Shown here: positions 60,952 to 64,000 of the stretch, one piece after another | Numbering within the stretch: the first letter of the stretch is position 1 | How the letters are laid out: every line of letters starts with the position of its first letter | Assembly (NCBI RefSeq): GCF_000730165.1 | Contig: NZ_CP022110.1 | Span: 434,001-498,000 of the forward strand | Source of the DNA: Nitrospirillum viridazoti CBAmc | GTDB lineage: Bacteria; Pseudomonadota; Alphaproteobacteria; Azospirillales; Azospirillaceae | Length of the DNA: 64,000 nt | Direction of reading: 5' to 3' | The notes under the pieces: generated by a model | Seen by the model: only the letters and a program-made list of their open reading frames with translations | Database searches by the model: none | Told to the model about the DNA's origin: nothing | Made by a program: the position numbers and the translations under genes

Positions 60952-61812
60952 ATGGCCTTCATCCGACACATCCGGGCGTGCAACACCCACGACGCGACGG
61001 CCTTCCTGCCCTTCGCGGTCAACGGCCGGCCGGTGGGCCATGTGCGTCACGCTTTCGCCGACCGGGTGGCCGGCCTCAGCGACGCCTTCCGCCTGATGGG
61101 CGGAGCGGCGCCCCTGCTGGACCTGCTGCCCCCCGATCCCGCGCGCCGCAGCCAGGCGGTGGCCGAGGTGGTGGCGGTGCTGGTGGCGGAGGGGATGGTG
61201 CCCCCTTTGCGGGGGGAGGATTTCCCGGTGCTGGCGCAGTGGGGCCAGCTGGAACTGCTGAAAATCGATCGGGCGGCCATTCCCGGTTTCGGCGTGCGCG
61301 GCTTCGGCCTGCATGTGAACGGCTATGTGCCCGGCCCGGACGGGCGCATCGAGATGTGGGTGGGGCGCCGCGCCCGCGACCGCGGCGTGGCCCCGGGCAA
61401 GCTGGACAACATGGTGGCGGGCGGTCAGCCGGCCGGCCTCAGCCTGGCGGAAAACCTGGTGAAGGAGGCGCATGAGGAGGCGGGGCTGGACCCCGGCCTG
61501 GCCCGTGCCGCTGTGCCGGTGGGCGCCATCACCTATGTCTTCGACACGGTGGCCGGCCTGCGGCGCGACACCCTGTTCTGCTATGACCTGGCGCTCAGCC
61601 GCGACGTCATCCCGCGCAACACGGACGGCGAGGTCGAGGCCTTCGAGCTTTGGCCCTTGGCCCGCGTGGCCGACAGCGTGCGCACCACCGACGACTGGAA
61701 GTTCAACGTCAACCTGGTGGTGATCGACTTCCTGATCCGCCACGGCCAACTCAGCCCAGATCACGAGCCGGATTACATGGATTTGGTGACGGGTTTGAGG
61801 GCGGTGGATTGA
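60952..61812 (+). CDS. DUF4743/Nudix hydrolase
   Basis: From the ATG at 60952 (MAFIRHIRACNTHD) the 286-residue protein has an N-terminal DUF4743 part (FLPFAVNGRPVGHVRHAFAD) and a Nudix domain. The Nudix box at about 157-179 is GGQPAGLSLAENLVKEAHEE followed by AGL: the first glutamate of the consensus is Leu and the Arg is Lys, while the metal-binding EE pair is kept. This pairing is that of yeast Tnr3-like proteins acting on oxidised thiamine diphosphates; the substrate here is only inferred. It lies behind the FNR-type box and ends next to the tandem repeat copy C. Confidence 0.85.
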   Translation: MAFIRHIRACNTHDATAFLPFAVNGRPVGHVRHAFADRVAGLSDAFRLMGGAAPLLDLLPPDPARRSQAVAEVVAVLVAEGMVPPLRGEDFPVLAQWGQLELLKIDRAAIPGFGVRGFGLHVNGYVPGPDGRIEMWVGRRARDRGVAPGKLDNMVAGGQPAGLSLAENLVKEAHEEAGLDPGLARAAVPVGAITYVFDTVAGLRRDTLFCYDLALSRDVIPRNTDGEVEAFELWPLARVADSVRTTDDWKFNVNLVVIDFLIRHGQLSPDHEPDYMDLVTGLRAVD

Positions 61813-61827
61813 AGCGCGACAGCTTCT

Positions 61828-61943
61828 CCGCCGGCGCTTGAGGCGCCTAAATAGGACGCGACCGCGTCCGCCGGAGCGAGCACCGCAGGGCGCAGCGAGG
61901 ACCAGCCAAGGGGCGGATGCCCCGCCGGCGCTTGAGGCGCCTA
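61828..61943 (-). repeat. Dispersed structured repeat, copy C with a partial tandem head
   Basis: Read on the minus strand: GGCGCCTCAAGCGCCGGC, GGGGC-ATCC-GCCCC, TTGGCT, linker with TCCTCGCT and GCCCTGCGGTGCTCGCT, GGACGC-GGTC-GCGTCC, then the head AGGCGCCTCAAGCGCCGGC again. It fills the whole gap between the convergent Nudix and hypothetical genes and includes the stop codon of the latter. Confidence 0.82.
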
Positions 61944-62420
61944 AAAAAGCGCGTCGATCGCGTCCTGATCCAGCGTGGCCTGTTCGGTGGCGCCGTGGAC
62001 GATGGCGCTGCCCCGGTCCACCAGCTTCTGCAGGCGCTGCCAATAGTCTGTCGCCAGGAAGCCCAGCATCTCCGGCGAATCCTGTTCCGCCTCCAGCGCC
62101 ACCACCGCCTCGGCGATGGTCGCGTCCAGCTCTTCCACCACGCGGTCGAAGGGCTGGCGGTATTCCGGCGGCACATGGTCGTAGGCGTCGATGGCCAGTG
62201 CCGCGAAACCCAGGCCGCTGCCCTCAAAATGCTGCTTGTAGGTCTTGGGGTGCCAGGCGCGGATCTCGTCCAGCATCTCCGGCATGTCGCCCAGCATGGA
62301 TAACAGCATGATCACTTCGTTGAAGTGATTGAAGTAGTCCGTCGACAGCAGGGTGTTGCCGTCTATCGTCGTGTCTTTGACGAGGGTGCGGTAGTGGGCG
62401 AGGGTATCGGCATCAGGCAT
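61941..62420 (-). CDS. Hypothetical helical protein
   Basis: A 159-residue acidic protein from ATG 62420, with no signal peptide or membrane helix. It begins ADTLAHYRTLVKDTTIDGNT and contains NHFNEVIMLLSMLGDMPEML and PFDRVVEELDATIAEAVVALE, all predicted alpha-helical. I do not recognise a family. Regular codon use and clean start support a real gene. The stop codon lies inside the edge of repeat copy C. Confidence 0.7.
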   Translation of the reverse strand: MPDADTLAHYRTLVKDTTIDGNTLLSTDYFNHFNEVIMLLSMLGDMPEMLDEIRAWHPKTYKQHFEGSGLGFAALAIDAYDHVPPEYRQPFDRVVEELDATIAEAVVALEAEQDSPEMLGFLATDYWQRLQKLVDRGSAIVHGATEQATLDQDAIDALF

Positions 62421-62534
62421 GGCGCGTTCTTACCACGGGGCCTTCCGTCTGGGTGGCGAAAAATTCGCTAAAAAGCGAAGCGTGTGCGCATGGCTAGATG
62501 AGCGCGACCCATTCTTGATCAAGTCGATTCCCGA

Positions 62535-63383
62535 TCAAGGCGTTTCCATGCCCAGGCGACGACAGACCTCGGCCGGTGTGGCGCCGCTGTCACGCAAGGC
62601 CGCCAGGCTGGCGGCCCCGTCGCGCTTGGCCAGCCGTTCGCCCCGCTCGTTCATCAACAGGCGGTGGTGGTGCCAGGTGGGCACGTCCAGGTGCAGCAGG
62701 GCTTGCAACAGGCGATGCACGTGCGTCGCCTCCATCAGGTCCCGCCCCCGTGTCACCAGGGTGACGCCCTGCAGGTGGTCGTCCACCGTCACCGCCAGGT
62801 GATAGCTGGTGGCGACGTCGCGGCGGGCCAGCACCACGTCGCCCAGGATGCCCGGCTGGGCCGCCTGGGGGCCGGCCTCGCGGTCGGTCCAGGTCAGCGG
62901 CCCGGTCTGGCGGGCGGCCGCCGCGACATCCAGCCGCAGGGCGTGCGGCGCGTCGGCGGCCAGCAGCTCGGCCCGGCGGCCCGGGTCCATGTGGCGGCAG
63001 GTGCCGGGATAAAGCGGTCCCTCCGGCCCGTGGGGTGCGGCCCCGGCCCGCGCGATCTCGTCCTGGATGTCCTTGCGCGAACAGAAGCAGGGGTACAGCA
63101 CGTCCAGGCCCGCCAGCCGGTCCAGGGCCGCGCGGTAGTCGGCCATATGCTCCGACTGGCGGCGCACCGGCTCCGGCCAACTCAGGCCCAGCCAGCCGAG
63201 GTCGCGGGTGAACGCCTTCTCGAACGCCGGCCGGCAGCGGTTGGGGTCGATGTCCTCGAAGCGCAGCAGGAAGGTACCGCCCGCCTTCTTCGCGGCATGC
63301 CAGCCGAACAGGGCGGAATAGGCGTGGCCCAGATGGGGCAGGCCGGTGGGGCTGGGGGCGAAGCGGGTGACGGGCTGGTCCAT
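62535..63383 (-). CDS. gluQRS: Glutamyl-Q tRNA(Asp) synthetase
   Basis: The 282-residue enzyme is a shortened glutamyl-tRNA synthetase without anticodon-binding domain; it attaches glutamate to queuosine in tRNA-Asp. From ATG 63383 it reads MDQPVTRFAPSPTGLPHLGH, the HIGH-type signature, then LRFEDIDPNRC, and the KMSKS-like RLAKRDGA. The zinc site is formed by CFCSRKD and YPGTCR, specific to this family. An in-frame extension upstream is rejected because the catalytic core starts at once. Confidence 0.94.
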   Translation of the reverse strand: MDQPVTRFAPSPTGLPHLGHAYSALFGWHAAKKAGGTFLLRFEDIDPNRCRPAFEKAFTRDLGWLGLSWPEPVRRQSEHMADYRAALDRLAGLDVLYPCFCSRKDIQDEIARAGAAPHGPEGPLYPGTCRHMDPGRRAELLAADAPHALRLDVAAAARQTGPLTWTDREAGPQAAQPGILGDVVLARRDVATSYHLAVTVDDHLQGVTLVTRGRDLMEATHVHRLLQALLHLDVPTWHHHRLLMNERGERLAKRDGAASLAALRDSGATPAEVCRRLGMETP

Positions 63384-63620
63384 GTCCCCTGATACCATCG
63401 GCGGGCGGCCGTTGCCCATCCCTGCCCCCGTCAGTCCCAGCAGCGTGGGGCCGAGTCGCGCGGGTGGTGCGTGCCGATCGGGTCTACAAAAAGGGGTACG
63501 CCAGGCTATCGGCCCCACATCTTGTGGGTAGCGGTATGACGTTATCGTGAAATAGCGGGCCCCCCACGAAGGCGAGGATTGCCGAGAGAGACGGGAAAGG
63601 CTAATAAGACGGTGATTTCT

Positions 63621-63643
63621 GGCCGTGGGTTCGGCCCGCGGCC
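63621..63643 (+). promoter_or_regulatory. Stable leader hairpin before the HNH gene
   Basis: GGCCGTGGG, loop TTCGG, CCCGCGGCC: nine pairs including one G-T. It lies 22 bases before the likely start and has no U-tract. The remaining 63384-63664 gap shows nothing else clear. Confidence 0.4.
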
Positions 63644-63664
63644 GTCCTCGGGAACGGTGCGGGG

Positions 63665-64000
63665 GTGGTATTGTCTCCACCACTAGACAGTTGTCCGGCC
63701 TTGGTGCTGAACGCCGATTTTCGGCCGCTCAGTTATTTCCCCTTGTCCCTCTGGTCCTGGCAAGACACCGTCAAGGCGGTCTTCCTGGACAGGGTCAATA
63801 TCATTTCCGTCTACGACCGCGTCGTCCGGTCGCCCACGGCGGAAATCCGAATACCCAGCGTCATCAGCTTGAAGGAATACATACCGGCGACGCGAAGGCC
63901 GGCCTTCACCCGCTTCAACGTTTTCCTGCGCGATCACTTCTGTTGTCAGTATTGCGGTGAGCCTTTCCCCACCCAGGAACTGACCTTCGACCACGTCATC
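63665..64000 (+). CDS. HNH endonuclease family protein (3' truncated by window)
   Basis: The frame reads from a GTG at 63665 as VVLSPPLDSCPALVLNADF, then RPLSYFPLSLWSWQDTVKAV, ending in FLRDHFCCQYCGEP ... ELTFDHVI at the window edge. That is the well-conserved bacterial HNH family with a CxxC zinc knuckle and the first His of the HNH site (FDHV). No ATG is available near the conserved start; TTG at 63671 and GTG at 63704 are alternatives. The C-terminal part lies outside the window. Biological role of this family is not settled. Confidence 0.85.
   Translation, partial: MVLSPPLDSCPALVLNADFRPLSYFPLSLWSWQDTVKAVFLDRVNIISVYDRVVRSPTAEIRIPSVISLKEYIPATRRPAFTRFNVFLRDHFCCQYCGEPFPTQELTFDHVI

Noticed and set aside
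1-64000. CRISPR arrays, tRNA and rRNA genes
   Set aside because: No regularly spaced direct repeats, cloverleaf-like signatures or rRNA stretches were recognised by reading; a dedicated scan would be needed to exclude an unusual tRNA.

Overview
The window is about 64 kb of high-GC DNA from a chromosome, almost certainly of an alphaproteobacterium. Evidence is the RegB/RegA redox pair, RpoH, the block argH / small lipoprotein / lysA / TIGR02302 protein, the block etfB / etfA / hydroxybutyryl-CoA dehydrogenase next to a PduO-type adenosyltransferase, and plsC / ydcF / ftsX beside an MJ0042 zinc-ribbon protein. A Rhodospirillales member (Azospirillaceae-like) fits best; that placement is inference. 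No rRNA, tRNA, CRISPR array or prophage was recognised.

Layout. 1-3 kb: the 3' part of an Rhs polymorphic toxin with a nuclease-like tip and an AT-rich putative immunity gene. 3-8.4 kb: a tail-anchored protein, RegB/RegA, a K+/H+ antiporter and a DUF488 protein. 8.4-11.6 kb: an intact ISAs1-family insertion sequence with a perfect 10-bp target duplication, followed by a DarT/DarG toxin-antitoxin pair. 11.8-16.3 kb: rpmI-rplT and pheS-pheT. 16.4-24.1 kb: a chemoreceptor, a DUF1223 protein, a HAD dehalogenase, lepA, a parD antitoxin whose parE partner has an early stop, and a Cache histidine kinase. 24.3-29.7 kb: rsmB-rpe-heparinase and purH. 29.8-35.1 kb: an SDH assembly factor, a proline iminopeptidase, a truncated hemoglobin, a secreted thermonuclease and an adenylate cyclase. 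35.2-41.3 kb: a FecI/FecR/TonB-receptor surface-signalling unit ending in a Tat-exported PLP enzyme. 41.5-53.5 kb: rpoH, the B12-dependent ribonucleotide reductase, plsC-ydcF-ftsX, the zinc-ribbon protein, the TIGR02302 protein and lysA. 53.5-64 kb: argH, tlpA, hydroxybutyryl-CoA dehydrogenase-etfAB, cobO, a globin-coupled chemoreceptor with an FNR-type box upstream, a Nudix hydrolase, gluQ and the start of an HNH gene.

Themes. Many genes concern oxygen, redox or corrinoids: RegBA, truncated hemoglobin, globin chemoreceptor, class II ribonucleotide reductase, cobalamin adenosyltransferase and ETF. The least-explained structure is a dispersed intergenic repeat of about 100-115 bp, seen four times just past gene 3' ends. 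Its hairpin stems differ between copies but stay paired, while the loops are conserved, as expected of a structured RNA or REP-like element. Also worth following are the surface-signalling unit with a PvdN-like periplasmic PLP enzyme, and several perfect palindromes in promoter regions.
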